Shown here in pieces: positions 1 through 9,265 of a stretch of 64,000 nt of DNA; position 1 is the first letter of the stretch; each line of letters starts with the position of its first letter. The stretch covers positions 3,064,916-3,128,915 of the forward strand of contig NC_134032.1 in assembly GCF_964204645.1 (NCBI RefSeq), in the 5' to 3' direction. The position numbers and the translations under genes were made by a program. Origin of the DNA: Tubulanus polymorphus. Lineage: Eukaryota; Nemertea; Palaeonemertea; Tubulaniformes; Tubulanidae. The notes under the pieces are model-generated. The model worked only from the letters and a program-made list of their open reading frames with translations, did not search any database and was not told the origin of the DNA.

Positions 1-15
1 AATTGCCGAGACCAT

Positions 16-606
16 TCAATTTGTTTCTGAGTTCTCGGTTTTTTCTTCACTTCTTTCACCTCGCTCATTTATTATAGAAATATTTTTACTTTCAATATTT
101 GAAAATGTTATAACTCCAGTTGATAATAATGTCATAAATCCACCTAATTGAAATGATAAATATCCAATCCATTTATTTAATTCAGTCATAACTAAATAAT
201 CATTTTTTAAATCGGAATATAATCTATTTTCATCTTCAATTGGTAGTATATAATTACATAATTTACTATAACCTTTTACTACATTTTCTGATATCGCGTC
301 ATTAATTCTAGCTGTTCTCGCGGCTTCATAAATCTTAAATAATCTAATAATTTCATCTGATTTCATTATGTCTAATTCATTATAAGTTAAATTTTTACCA
401 ACAAAATTTTTACATTTTCCAGATGCTATTAATATTTCTAATTGATGTTTGCAATAAAGATAATATTCATAATTATTATTTGTTGTAACATTATTTAAAG
501 CACCATCATCTGGAATTAATTTTGTTTCTGTTATTCCTAAATCATCTAAAGTTTTTTCAATTGGAACATCACCATTTTTAGATTTTATTTTCTTTTCACC
601 CACCAT
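16..606 (-). CDS. Polinton protein of unknown function, 196 aa
   Basis: A complete 196-residue frame starts at an ATG preceded by the element's T-run/TAAATG start signal and ends at TGA (16-18). The protein is charged at both ends. A moderately hydrophobic segment near residues 145-167 could be one membrane-spanning or membrane-associated helix, and residues 45-125 look helical. I do not recognise a domain, and it lacks visible protease or jelly-roll motifs. It is separated from the ATPase gene by a 390-bp repeat-filled gap, unlike the tight packing elsewhere, so it may begin a separate transcription block. It is the last gene visible before the window edge. Confidence 0.6.
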   Translation of the reverse strand: MVGEKKIKSKNGDVPIEKTLDDLGITETKLIPDDGALNNVTTNNNYEYYLYCKHQLEILIASGKCKNFVGKNLTYNELDIMKSDEIIRLFKIYEAARTARINDAISENVVKGYSKLCNYILPIEDENRLYSDLKNDYLVMTELNKWIGYLSFQLGGFMTLLSTGVITFSNIESKNISIINERGERSEEKTENSETN

Positions 607-627
607 TTATATAACAAAAAAATTAAT
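604..627 (-). promoter_or_regulatory. Late-type promoter/start (T7 run, TATATAAATG), 196-aa gene
   Basis: In gene sense a run of seven T (plus-strand A-run 616-622) is followed after nine bases by the start codon within TATATAAATG. Confidence 0.65.
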
Positions 628-997
628 TGTGTGATGTTGCAACTAGAATTTAACTAGAATGTAACTAGAATTCAACTAGATTAACAAGCTAGTTGAAATA
701 TTGTTGTTTTTGTTTATTTCTTGTTAAATCTAGTTGATTTTTTGTTTCAACTATTAACAACTAGAATTCAACTAGAATGTAACTAGAATGTAACTAGATT
801 AACAAGCTAGTTGAAATATTGTTGTTTTTGTTTATTTCTTGTTAAATCTAGTTGATTTTTGTTTCAACTACTAACAACTAGAATTCAACTAGAATTAAAA
901 TAGATTAACAAGCTAGTTAAAATATTGTTAAATCTATTTGATTTTTGTTACAACTACCAATAACTAGAATTCAACTAGATTAACAAACTAATTGAAT
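607..997. repeat. AACTAG/CTAGTT tandem repeat array inside the Polinton
   Basis: This non-coding gap holds about three imperfect copies of a unit of roughly 106-118 bp. Anchors for the shared string ttaacaagct fall at about 681, 799 and 905. Each unit contains several AACTAG hexamers and the complementary CTAGTT, so every copy can form short hairpins. The array lies between the ATPase start region and the 196-aa gene. It is the only long intergenic space in the element. Possible roles are a replication or packaging site or protein-binding array; the sequence shows only the repeats. Confidence 0.8.
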
Positions 998-1606
998 TTA
1001 AATAAATTCATATTTAAATGGGTGTTGTAATCTAAATAGTAATTTTGATCTTTTAATATTTTTCAACTTATCCATATATTCATTATGTAAATCATGTGGA
1101 ATAATATCATTTTCCTCAAGTGCATTTTTCATCGATTTTCTATCTTTATTGTAGAATAAAACTAGAAATCTAATGTTTTCTCTAAAATCTTTAACAATTG
1201 AATTATATTTTTGATTTAAAACCCAAGTTGTTATCCCAAAATGTCTCCCAGAGAAAGCTAAATAGCATAACTCACTTTCTCTAACTTTTGAATCATGTAG
1301 ATTAGCACAATCATCTATAATGAATAATGTATTTGATCCTTTATAAATATCAATTGCTATTTTTATACAATTATCTAAATTTTCTTTTACTGTTTTAGGA
1401 TCTAATATAATAAATTTATTATTCCTAGTAATATTTTTATCATAAGTTTGATTAAATTCATATGTTGGACAAAATAATACTATATTATCAAAATAGTTTT
1501 CATAAACAGTTTCTAATAAATGTAATATAAAATAAGTTTTTCCACAATTTGTTACACCAGAAATTAACATATTATGAGGCTCAAATATAAATAATTCCTT
1601 ATTCAT
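998..1606 (-). CDS. FtsK/HerA-type genome-packaging ATPase
   Basis: The 202-residue protein has a P-loop GVTNCGKT at residues 17-24 (Walker A) and a hydrophobic strand ending in two aspartates, LFIIDD at 94-99 (Walker B). This is the small A32-like packaging ATPase common to Polintons, adenovirus-like elements and large DNA viruses; it powers DNA translocation into capsids. The frame is intact. The ATG directly abuts the integrase stop codon: the hexamer TAAATG at 1604-1609 (minus strand) supplies both the stop of the upstream gene and the start of this one. Its upstream region has TATATAAATG but lacks the T-run found at most other genes. No lesions are visible. Confidence 0.9.
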   Translation of the reverse strand: MNKELFIFEPHNMLISGVTNCGKTYFILHLLETVYENYFDNIVLFCPTYEFNQTYDKNITRNNKFIILDPKTVKENLDNCIKIAIDIYKGSNTLFIIDDCANLHDSKVRESELCYLAFSGRHFGITTWVLNQKYNSIVKDFRENIRFLVLFYNKDRKSMKNALEENDIIPHDLHNEYMDKLKNIKRSKLLFRLQHPFKYEFI

Positions 1607-1620
1607 TTATATATTTTTAA
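1604..1620 (-). promoter_or_regulatory. TATATAAATG start of the ATPase gene, no T-run
   Basis: TAAATG surrounds the start and its TAA is also the integrase stop. The upstream bases are A-rich in gene sense, so the T-run is missing. Confidence 0.45.
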
Positions 1621-2734
1621 TTTTACTTGATAATATCCATTCATTGAATTTATCTGGCCATCCAACCCATTTTACTAAAGAATATTTTTTTCTTTTAACA
1701 GTTTTTGTTTTTAATACTTTTTCAATTTTATATTCTTGTTCTAGATTTTCAGTAGTTAAACTTAATTCTTCTTCGTAAAAATATCCATCAACTTCTTCAC
1801 CATCTAAATCTTCTAATTTATAGACATATGGTTTTGTTGTTATTACCTTTTTTATTTTATATATTTCTCTAGTAAAATTTCGATCGTATCCTTTATCAAA
1901 TATCTTTTTATACTTAGAAATTCTAACATTTTGACCAACTTTAAATTTAGGTTCACCAAAATCATCAACAAGAAATGCTCCATATAAATTATTCCAAACA
2001 ATTTCAGCATTTTCAGATTTTCTAGCATCAATAGGTTTCATTCCAATAGAAGAATGATAAGAATTATTATATCCTTCTATCAATTTTGGTAAAACATCAA
2101 TCCATTTAAAAGTATTATTTGCTGTAAAATATTTCCACATTCTTGTTCTTAATGTTCTATTAAATCGTTCAACAACTGCTGCTTTTTTATCTGATTTTGT
2201 TGAAAAATATTTAATATTATGATTATCTAAGAGTTCATGAACAAGTGAATTATCAAACTCTTTTCCATCATCAAATTGAATTTTTTCTGGTTTTAGTTTA
2301 CCACCTGAAAGAAATTTTCTTAAAACATTTGATGTTTGTACAGCATCTTTTCTATAAAGTGGGAAGCTCCATACATAACGACTAAAAATATCAATTATAT
2401 TCAATAACCACCAATAATCATCATTATCTTTCTTAACATTTTTCATATCAATTAAATCTCCTTGCCACTGTTGATCTACATAACTTACCATAGTTTTACG
2501 AGTTTTATATTTTCTAACAATTTTTTTAGGTTTTGTATATGTTGGTTGTTCTAACATAAATTCATTTATATCTTTATATTTAACTAAATTTTGTGGGATT
2601 ATCTTATCTAATTTATCTTGTTTTACTTTACGCCATATATTTTTAGTAGAAGAATAAGCAACCGAACTCTCAGGGTTGTAATATAAATTTCTTAAATATT
2701 GTTCTTTAGTATTAGGAGTTTTTTTACCTCCCAT
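1607..2734 (-). CDS. Retroviral-type (rve) DDE integrase with C-terminal chromodomain
   Basis: This 375-residue protein catalyses integration of the element. The catalytic triad is visible: D93 in WQGDLIDM, D155 in QFDDGKEF and E189 in AAVVERFNRT. The spacing between the second D and the E (34) is slightly shorter than in retroviral integrases. Conserved residues after the triad (NNSYHSSIG, about 223-231) match the rve fold. Residues 334-372 form a chromodomain with a KWVGWP core, which in Polintons and chromoviruses is thought to guide insertion toward modified chromatin. The start has TATATAAATG but no T-run. The stop TAA overlaps the ATPase start signal. The frame is intact. Confidence 0.95.
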   Translation of the reverse strand: MGGKKTPNTKEQYLRNLYYNPESSVAYSSTKNIWRKVKQDKLDKIIPQNLVKYKDINEFMLEQPTYTKPKKIVRKYKTRKTMVSYVDQQWQGDLIDMKNVKKDNDDYWWLLNIIDIFSRYVWSFPLYRKDAVQTSNVLRKFLSGGKLKPEKIQFDDGKEFDNSLVHELLDNHNIKYFSTKSDKKAAVVERFNRTLRTRMWKYFTANNTFKWIDVLPKLIEGYNNSYHSSIGMKPIDARKSENAEIVWNNLYGAFLVDDFGEPKFKVGQNVRISKYKKIFDKGYDRNFTREIYKIKKVITTKPYVYKLEDLDGEEVDGYFYEEELSLTTENLEQEYKIEKVLKTKTVKRKKYSLVKWVGWPDKFNEWILSSKIKNI

Positions 2735-2752
2735 TTATATATCCTTAATTTT
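2732..2752 (-). promoter_or_regulatory. TATATAAATG start of the integrase gene, no T-run
   Basis: The initiator-like hexamer is present but there is no T-run. Together with the ATPase gene this forms a minority class of start signals in the element. Confidence 0.45.
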
Positions 2753-2764
2753 AACTTTATATTT

Positions 2765-4013
2765 CTAATATTGAATACTATCTAATTGTGAATTTACAAT
2801 ATTTAATTGCGCATCAGATATAATATAAATGTGGATTTTAAAATTTTTGATTCCTTTATTCTTTTTCATGAATAATTGTATTCCATCTTTAGTGTTCTGT
2901 AGTTTTTTTCCAGAACCATGTAATGAATTATCTTCTGTTGTTCTAAAATCTAACTATAATGCATATTTATTACCGGTATAATAATCAATTTGATTAATAT
3001 TACAATTTTCAAATGATTTTACTTTTTCATTCATAAAATGTTTTCTAATTTCTGGCCATTGATCAATCATTCTCATTCCTTGACAAAATATTTTATTCGC
3101 TATTCCTTCGATAGTTATTTCTACTTTTGTTATTTCAGGATTATAATAATTGTCAACATTTATTGCACCATTAGTATACGTTCCAATGGTAAAAAATATT
3201 AATATACCTTTAATAGATCTTCTAGGAAAGTTAATATTCTCATTTATTATTTCATCATTTGCATTAATAGTTACAGTTTTAAATTTATCAATATAATCAT
3301 ATAATAATGAAAACCCTTGATTGTATTGAGTTTGAATTGTGCTAGCAATATTTTCATTAGTTATTGTGTTATATTCTAAACATATATTCGATAATTTATA
3401 ACTCATATCTTTAACAACGCTAGATAATACAATTTCATTTACAGGAGCAAATGTTATCTCAAATATAATATCTTCTTGAATTGCGTATTTATATAAAGGG
3501 GCATTATTATTTATCAATTCAAAATCTAATGGAATTTTATATTTGCTTCCATAAATCTTTTTAATCAAATTATCTACGTCATTATTTACTATTGCGTTAT
3601 TGGCTTCAGATCTTAATTTATTTTTGGTTTTCTGATTGGATGCCTTGAAATATCATATTATTTCTATTTTCTTTAGTTAACCATAAATCTTTATAATGCA
3701 TAAATAAATTATAATCATCTAATGAGAAAACTGTTTCTGGACCAATCTTTATTGTTAACTTTTTAATCAAATATCTTCCAACATTATCAACGACATAATT
3801 ATTATTATTACCGATTACTTTTATATCGGCTGATAAATAAATACTATTTGGAACATAAAAAGTATTTTGTGTTAATCTAGGAATTCTAACGTATAAAGTT
3901 TCATCGGGATTAATATTTGAAGGGTTATGAGTAATTATATGATGTGATCTTTCTGCTTTAATAGCATTAGATATTCTAGAAATCTTAGAAGGACTTATAT
4001 AACTCCCACTCAT
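2765..4013 (-). pseudogene. Major capsid protein (double jelly-roll), broken by one frameshift and one stop
   Basis: Three consecutive pieces belong to one capsid gene. Piece 1 (3618-4013) is an N-terminal jelly-roll segment with the conserved run of VPNSIYLSADI, GRYLIKKLTIKIG and YKDLWLTKENRNNMI. Piece 2 (2954-3568, extending upstream in frame to the junction) carries the middle of the fold. Piece 3 (2765-2953) is the C-terminus with LHGSGKKL and SDAQLNI motifs, followed by a natural TAG at 2765-2767. A one-base length change at the A-run corresponding to plus-strand 3621-3625 separates pieces 1 and 2. An in-frame TAG at 2954-2956 separates pieces 2 and 3. Total length would be near 415 residues, at the short end for Polinton capsids. 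The start has the T-run/TAAATG signal. Capsid assignment rests on motif order, gene neighbourhood and length. Confidence 0.8.
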
Positions 4014-4034
4014 TTATTTAACAAAAAAATTAAT
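4011..4034 (-). promoter_or_regulatory. Late-type promoter/start, capsid gene
   Basis: A seven-T run (plus-strand A-run 4023-4029), then AAATAAATG at the start codon. The TGA stop of the upstream gene (4034-4036) lies just beyond. Confidence 0.65.
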
Positions 4035-5470
4035 CATTTATTTTTTATCATGTTTACTAACCCAAAAATAATAGCACTTACAACTGTAATTAAAAATAAA
4101 ATAATATGTTCAGCAGCAAAGTTAAGAATATTACCTGCAGATTTTAAAACAAAACCAACAATTGATGCAATAACTCCTGGCAATGCTGCAGCAGATTTTT
4201 TAGATAGTTCCCATAAATATTTTGCTAATTTCTTTAAACCATCTTTAACTTTATCTTGTATAGAATTATTGCCTGGAGGTTTATCTGGTTTATTAGGAGT
4301 GGGAGTAGGAGTAGATTTTAAAGCATTTGATATAGCTAAACCTATTGTTGTAAATAACATAGTAACAGCTGTTAGAATTGAAAGAATTGTTATTCCTTCT
4401 AATTTAAATAATAACTTTATCCTATCTTTTAATGATATTTCAGAATTTGGTTTAATCAACAAATCTTTAAAAATAACTTTTAATCTATTAATATTATAAT
4501 CATATGATTTTAACAATAATTTAATTTCTTCTTTCTGTACTTCTAAATTATCTTTTAAATTACTAATTTCTTTTTCTAAACGTAATTCTTTTTGCCTATA
4601 TTCTATTTCATCAATTACTTGATGATCTAAATCAGACTTTAATTGTTCTATTTCTTTATTTTTATCAGTTAATTCTTTTTCCAAATACGTAATTTTTTGA
4701 TCTCTTATACTTTTATTATGCGCAATTTTATCAGATGCAAGTCTTATATTAATAATTTCTCTAATTGCTTTATCAGAAAATATATCTAAATCTTCTAATT
4801 ATTGATCTGTTGCATCAAGTAATCCATTCGGTAAAAGTTTTTCAATTGGAACTTTATTTGATTTAAGTTTACTAGTTTTGGAAGTTTTATTCTGTTCAGA
4901 AGTTTTTTCTGTTTCTGATTTCTTTTTGATTATTTCAAATAATTCATTAATTCTTTGTTTAAATACATCTATATTATCATCTATTTCTTTTTGTGTAACA
5001 TCAGTTATTTCATTACTATTACTTATTATTTTAATTCTATCTGGTTTTAATTTTTCTAAAGTTGATTCTGATAATATTTTATTTTTATTATTTTTATAAG
5101 TGATATCAATATAATAATCACCTTTCAAACGATAATAACATTTACCATTATCTAAAAATTTTAATTGATCTGCTAAAAGTCCAACGTCTTCATCATTTAT
5201 GTTAAGTTTAGATTTTTCAATTAAATCTTCTAATTTAGGTATTTTGTTTAAATTATCTAAATCTTGTTTTACTAAATCTGGGTCTAAATTTTCAGGATTT
5301 AATTGTGATTCAGCATTTTTAATATAATCAGGCATATTTAAATTATTGTTATATTCTGGTTCATTACCATCATTAAAACTTGTTTCATCAAAATCAGGTG
5401 GTTGTTCATCAGTTATACCAGGTTCATTAAAAGGATCCATTCCAATATCTTCTACACCTTCTACATCCAT
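4034..5470 (-). pseudogene. Acidic coiled-coil/membrane Polinton protein, split by an in-frame TAA
   Basis: Two open stretches lie in the same reading frame, separated only by TAA at 4799-4801, so I treat them as one gene of about 478 codons. The N-terminal 223 residues are acidic and disordered-looking. After the stop comes a long heptad-rich coiled coil (about codons 240-320), then two hydrophobic regions around a proline-threonine linker (TPTPTPNKP), and a C-terminal hydrophobic segment ending in a basic tail. The downstream half has no promoter motif or good ATG of its own (its apparent start is TTG at 4682-4684), which supports a nonsense mutation rather than two genes. The architecture resembles hydrophobic proteins repeatedly seen in Polintons, probably virion- or membrane-associated; function unknown. 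Confidence 0.7.
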
Positions 5471-5491
5471 TTATATAATAAAAAAAATTAA
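5468..5491 (-). promoter_or_regulatory. Late-type promoter/start, acidic coiled-coil gene
   Basis: An eight-T run (plus-strand A-run 5480-5487) followed by ATTATATAAATG. Confidence 0.65.
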
Positions 5492-6903
5492 AATTTAAAA
5501 TATAATATTCCTCCGATTACAATTCCTATACAAGTTATAGCTAATTTAGTATTTTCATGGGATTTATTATCATCATTTAGTTTAATTACATCATGTTGAA
5601 TATCACCGTGTGGGTGCCATATGGCACCATTATCAGTTCTATTATTTTCTGTAGTATTGTAATCTTTTATTTTAGAATCATTATTTAATTTAATATTCTT
5701 AGTTTTAGTTTCTGTTGATTGAATGTGTTTTTAATTTTTTTCACCTTCGATTAATTTTGGAGCAGTAATAATCTTTTTATTTATATCATTTAACCCAAAT
5801 GAATTATTTATTGTTGCAGTTTTAATTAGATTATTATAACCAATTATATTTCCCATCTTTAATACTAAATCATTAGAAATAATTAATAGATTAGGGCCTA
5901 TACAATAATTAAGTCTTACATGAGATTTATCTAAATAATTTTGATATCTTATAATGTTTTCTGGAATCGATCTATTTTTATCATTATGAATTGAATCTTC
6001 AAATAAAACTTTAAATTGTTTTTGTGTATCGAATGATGTATTCAAATTTCCAATTATCGGTGATCTTGTTTCAACTTGTGATCCTAGAATACAAATCAAA
6101 TAAGTTCTAATAGATTGATTTATTCTTTCTATACCTGATTTAGTAAAACCTTCACTATTTTCTAAAATAAAATAAACCCAACCATTATTGTTTTCTTGTT
6201 TTAAATTATCATAAAATTTTGGTAATTTATTGAAATTTAATGTTTCTAAATCCTTTGTTTCTATTTGACCATAACCTAATTTTTTATTATTGATATTATA
6301 AAAACTATTAGATGGTATGGGAAGTGCACAATATTCTGCAATCTTTCTAGGGCAAGGAAGTGATCTTATTGTTCCAATTTTTGTTCTAAAATCAGAATTA
6401 TTTATATCTATATTAAATTCATTGCAAATTTTATAAAACTTAGATAGATTAATATTATTATCTAATTCTTTAAAATATCTAGATCCTGGTAAAGCACACT
6501 CTAATTCATTTAATATTATTCTGATTTGAAAGTATGTATGAAATCTAAATAAACTTTGAATTAGTTTATATTTAGAATTATTCAAATGATTATTCCAACT
6601 AATTCCACATCCTGTTGTTGCACAATAAACAGCAAAATTTAATTGGTTCTGCCAATACTTCATATTAGATTTTAATAACCATTGTTTTTCATCTTTCAAT
6701 TTTTTAAAATTAATTAAATATACATGAAATATATTTTCCATCTTTGCATTAAAATTATTAGTTTCAGTAACATAAATTTCTAAATCAATTAATGAATTTA
6801 AAACTTCATTTCTATATGTAATATCTTTATTAAAATCTATTGCTGGAATATTATATTTAATTGATTTATTATATCGGAAAGTTTTTGGAAAACTATCTAC
6901 CAT
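5488..6903 (-). pseudogene. Conserved Polinton protein with C-terminal membrane anchor, in-frame TAA near the end
   Basis: The main frame encodes 390 residues and stops at TAA (5731-5733). The same frame continues without interruption for another 80 codons to TAA at 5488-5490. This tail ends with a hydrophobic helix (LAITCIGIVIGGILYF), so the apparent C-terminus is likely a premature stop. The central region has a conserved-looking patch with FAVYCATTGCGISW (about residues 91-104). I believe this is one of the uncharacterised Polinton structural-type proteins, but I cannot assign a function. The start carries the T-run and TAAATG signal (6901-6920). Alternatively the first stop is genuine and the tail is decayed sequence, but an open 80-codon tail with an anchor makes that less likely. 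Confidence 0.6.
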
Positions 6904-6924
6904 TTATATAACTAAAAAATTAAT
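6901..6924 (-). promoter_or_regulatory. Late-type promoter/start, 390-aa gene
   Basis: A six-T run (plus-strand A-run 6914-6919) followed by AGTTATATAAATG. Confidence 0.65.
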
Positions 6925-7352
6925 AATTTATTAATTCTTTTAATAATTTATCTTGTTCTTCAACTGTTATATGACCATTTAAACTTATTATATAATCTAG
7001 TGTGTTCTTTAATTTATTAATTTCTTTTATATTAGATTTTATTTTTTCTTTATTACTTTTTATATTTAATTTTGAACTTATACCAGTTAAAACACTTGAA
7101 CTTAATCCTAACACACCAATTGATATAGCTAGGTGTTAATGGACTGAATATTGCTAGAAATGTTATTACAGAACTAATTGTAACCGAACCACTTATAATC
7201 AAATAATATATAATTTTACTTTTTAAATATTTTTTCTTTTTTATCTTTAAGTCACTTTCAAATTCTAATATTTGTTTTTCTAGATATATTTTTAATTTAG
7301 TTTTATTTATATCATGAGGAATAATATCAATACTATCAACTTTATCTTCCAT
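6920..7352 (-). pseudogene. Small coiled-coil/two-helix membrane protein with a frameshift
   Basis: The N-terminal frame (7352 down to about 7130) encodes a charged helix (residues 15-42) and a membrane segment (YYLIISGSVTISSVITFLAIF). Near 7125-7135 the coding signal passes to another frame, needing a one-base skip, and continues with a second hydrophobic segment (SIGVLGLSSSVLTGI) and a charged helical tail to TAA at 6920-6922. The combined product would be about 140 residues with two adjacent membrane helices. The downstream frame has no start signal of its own. Function is unknown; small membrane proteins of this sort are common in Polintons and related viruses. Confidence 0.6.
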
Positions 7353-7374
7353 TTATTTAGAATAAAAATTACTA
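7350..7374 (-). promoter_or_regulatory. Late-type promoter/start, two-helix membrane gene
   Basis: A five-T run (plus-strand A-run 7364-7368) followed by ATTCTAAATAAATG. Confidence 0.6.
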
Positions 7375-7794
7375 ATTAGTAAACTTATAAGCAACAAATA
7401 TAACAATAACAGTTCCACCTAAAATCCATATTATTTCATATTTCTGTTGTTCTTTACTTGGGGTATAATTATCTGATAATTTAGGTTTGTATAGATGTAA
7501 TTTTTCTTTATTGGTTACTGCGTTATATAAACTCATTGCATCATCAACTGATTGAAAATCTCTATGTGAAATCTTCTGATCATATAATTCTTTATTGATG
7601 TAATCCATATAGTTTTGTCTCTTTTCTCTATATTCTTCTGCAGCTTTATTGTATTTCTCTAACGATAAGTTATGTCTTCTTTGTTCTCCTAATGAACTAT
7701 TTTTATCAATATGTTTAAATAAATATCCACCACCAGTAAATGCTAAAGCGTTAACAATTGCTGATCCTATAATAGTTATAATTGCAGAAGCCAT
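7372..7794 (-). CDS. Polinton small protein with N-terminal hydrophobic region and C-terminal membrane helix, 140 aa
   Basis: An intact frame of 140 residues starts at ATG 7792-7794 behind a T-run/TAAATG signal and ends in TAA at 7372. Residues 2-27 are hydrophobic and glycine-rich (IITIIGSAIVNALAFTGGG). Residues 32-75 are a charged helix rich in Tyr, Arg and Glu. Residues 119-136 form a membrane helix (IIWILGGTVIVIFVAYKF). I recognise the layout as recurrent in Polintons but cannot name a function; a minor virion or membrane protein is likely. Confidence 0.65.
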   Translation of the reverse strand: MASAIITIIGSAIVNALAFTGGGYLFKHIDKNSSLGEQRRHNLSLEKYNKAAEEYREKRQNYMDYINKELYDQKISHRDFQSVDDAMSLYNAVTNKEKLHLYKPKLSDNYTPSKEQQKYEIIWILGGTVIVIFVAYKFTN

Positions 7795-7815
7795 TTATTT
7801 AGCAAAAAAAATTAT
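7792..7815 (-). promoter_or_regulatory. Late-type promoter/start, 140-aa gene
   Basis: An eight-T run (plus-strand A-run 7804-7811) followed by GCTAAATAAATG. Confidence 0.65.
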
Positions 7816-7819
7816 GTAT

Positions 7820-8041
7820 TTATATAGGAGGAATATATTTTTGTTTTTCCAAATAATCAATAGTTAAATTAGATAAAGTAACTGCTAATGTTAACTTTAA
7901 AATATCATTTATATCAAATCTATCAACATTAACACTTCCCATTTTGAATACTTTTTTTAATACCATTGAATAACCAACAGTTCCAACTGATAGTAATGCG
8001 CCATTATATAATCCAGTTATTATCCACTTATTATCACTCAT
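7820..8041 (-). CDS. Small hydrophobic Polinton protein, 73 aa
   Basis: The frame begins at ATG 8039-8041 in a TAAATG whose TAA is the stop codon of the upstream gene, and it ends at TAG/TAA near 7820. The protein has one moderately hydrophobic helix near residues 8-27 (TGLYNGALLSVGTVGYSMVL) and a second amphipathic helix around 44-60. The start signal (T-run 8051-8057) and exact adjacency with the upstream gene support a real gene despite its size. Function is unknown. Confidence 0.55.
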   Translation of the reverse strand: MSDNKWIITGLYNGALLSVGTVGYSMVLKKVFKMGSVNVDRFDINDILKLTLAVTLSNLTIDYLEKQKYIPPI

Positions 8042-8061
8042 TTATTTATCAAAAAAATTAC
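8039..8061 (-). promoter_or_regulatory. Late-type promoter/start, 73-aa gene
   Basis: A seven-T run (plus-strand A-run 8051-8057) followed by GATAAATAAATG. The TAA before ATG is the stop of the upstream gene. Confidence 0.65.
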
Positions 8062-8389
8062 TATCATCAAAATATTTAGTTAACTTAGTTTCAACATTTA
8101 TTTTATTACTAGTTTCATTTGTATATATTTCAATTATTATTTTCTTAATATCATCGATGATAAAATCTTCATCTAATTCATAAAATCTTAAAGATTCTCT
8201 AATTAAATTAGTAATCTTTTCTACATTTAAAGTTTCTTTATCAATTGTTGTTTCATACTCAAATGTTGTTTCATTAGAAAATACAATATTTTTGATATGT
8301 GTTATTACATCATTAATGTTAAATTTCATTTCTTTCTCACGTTTAAAATCAAATCCAAAACATATACTCGGTCCAACAGTTATATTCAT
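8042..8389 (-). CDS. Polinton hypothetical protein, 115 aa
   Basis: A short acidic protein preceded by a T-run/TAAATG signal (8387-8409). An internal Met at about residue 21 (KEMKFNIND) could be an alternative start, but the promoter motif sits at the first ATG. The region after residue 22 is predicted to be helical, with repeated Ile/Glu-rich segments. The stop TAA (8042-8044) is shared with the next gene's start hexamer. No domain recognised. Confidence 0.5.
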   Translation of the reverse strand: MNITVGPSICFGFDFKREKEMKFNINDVITHIKNIVFSNETTFEYETTIDKETLNVEKITNLIRESLRFYELDEDFIIDDIKKIIIEIYTNETSNKINVETKLTKYFDDSNFFDK

Positions 8390-8409
8390 TTATATATCAA
8401 AAAAATTAC
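8387..8409 (-). promoter_or_regulatory. Late-type promoter/start, 115-aa gene
   Basis: A seven-T run (plus-strand A-run 8399-8405) followed by GATATATAAATG. Confidence 0.65.
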
Positions 8410-9205
8410 TCTCTACATCTTATAACTAATTCATATATCACAGGAAAGTTGTTCAAATCAATTAAATAACCATTATGATTTCTTATTTCTAATTTAAAAT
8501 TGTTAAATTGAGGAATACAAGGTTTAAAATCACATTCAGCTAAATTATAATTTATTTGCGTTCCAAATTGTTTAACGTTCTTCGATGGTAAAATATTTAA
8601 TATACTAGAATTACATGTTGTATCTTTAGTTGCTTCAAATGTTTTTGTAGGATCGATTAAATTGCAATAAATATAAAAGTGTGTAAAAGGTATTATATTT
8701 GAGTTACCGTGTATGTTTACACCAATAAAATCATTTGGAGTAATTCCTAACAGTTTAGCAAAAGGTTTTTTTACCATGTAATTATGTCTTCTTGTCATCA
8801 ATGGATTAGATTTAACAAGTTTAATAAGTTCATCATCAAACTTTATTTTAATTTTATTAGAGCTCTCACTTTTTATGAATTTAATATTAAATTTGGAATT
8901 ACCATTACCTAATCTAATCCGAGCTTTTCTATTAATTTCTTGCGCTAATGTTTCTAAATTATATAATCCTGGTGTAAGCATAAGTTGAATCCATTTTTTT
9001 CAAGTTTATCAAAAATAAGAAGGCTTCTATGTTCATCAGTTTTATCTGATATATTATAAAATGAGTTACATAAACTTATATTTACTAATTTTAAATCTAC
9101 ACAATTCTTGAATTCTCTATCTAATTGAACTAATAAATTATGTGATTTATAATTTGTAAGTCTTCTTGAATCAACAAATATTCTGTATTCTTTTAATTCT
9201 ACCAT
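8406..9205 (-). pseudogene. Probable minor capsid (penton, single jelly-roll) protein, frameshifted
   Basis: Two overlapping frames appear to be one gene. The first (8954-9205, 83 residues) opens with strand-rich sequence (YRIFVDSRRL, LLVQLDREF, VDLKLVNISLCNSFYNI) resembling the first strands of penton-like proteins. The second (8406-8981, 191 residues) opens with LTPGLYNLETLAQEIN, a motif that usually lies in the middle of such proteins rather than at a start. The frames overlap at 8954-8981, and moving between them needs a one-base change. The only T-run/start signal is at 9203-9228, upstream of the first frame. Combined length is about 270 residues. The penton assignment is from strand pattern and neighbourhood, so it remains tentative. 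Confidence 0.55.
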
Positions 9206-9265
9206 TATTTATAACATAAAAAAATTACACTCATCACCACAAGTAATTTTTTTCCCTAATTAATG
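9203..9265. promoter_or_regulatory. Compact divergent promoter between penton-like and zinc-finger genes
   Basis: Only 57 bp separate the two divergent start codons. T-runs point outward in both directions (plus-strand A-run 9218-9224; T-run 9247-9253). They are joined by AATTAC and GTAATT half-sites, which are reverse complements of each other, flanking a central actcatcaccacaa. The minus-strand start is TATAAATAATG and the plus-strand start is CTAATTAATG, both variants of the TAAATG signal. The right half is nearly identical to the pPolB upstream region. Confidence 0.7.

Noticed and set aside
4034-4684. Separate gene beginning at 4684
   Set aside because: It has a TTG start, no promoter motif, and its frame is continuous upstream to the TAA at 4799, so it is the second half of the longer gene.
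2954-5733. Alternative genetic code reading TAA and TAG as sense
   Set aside because: Other element genes and host genes end at TAA/TAG, two start signals use TAA as the stop of the preceding gene, and independent frameshifts exist, so mutation or assembly error is simpler.
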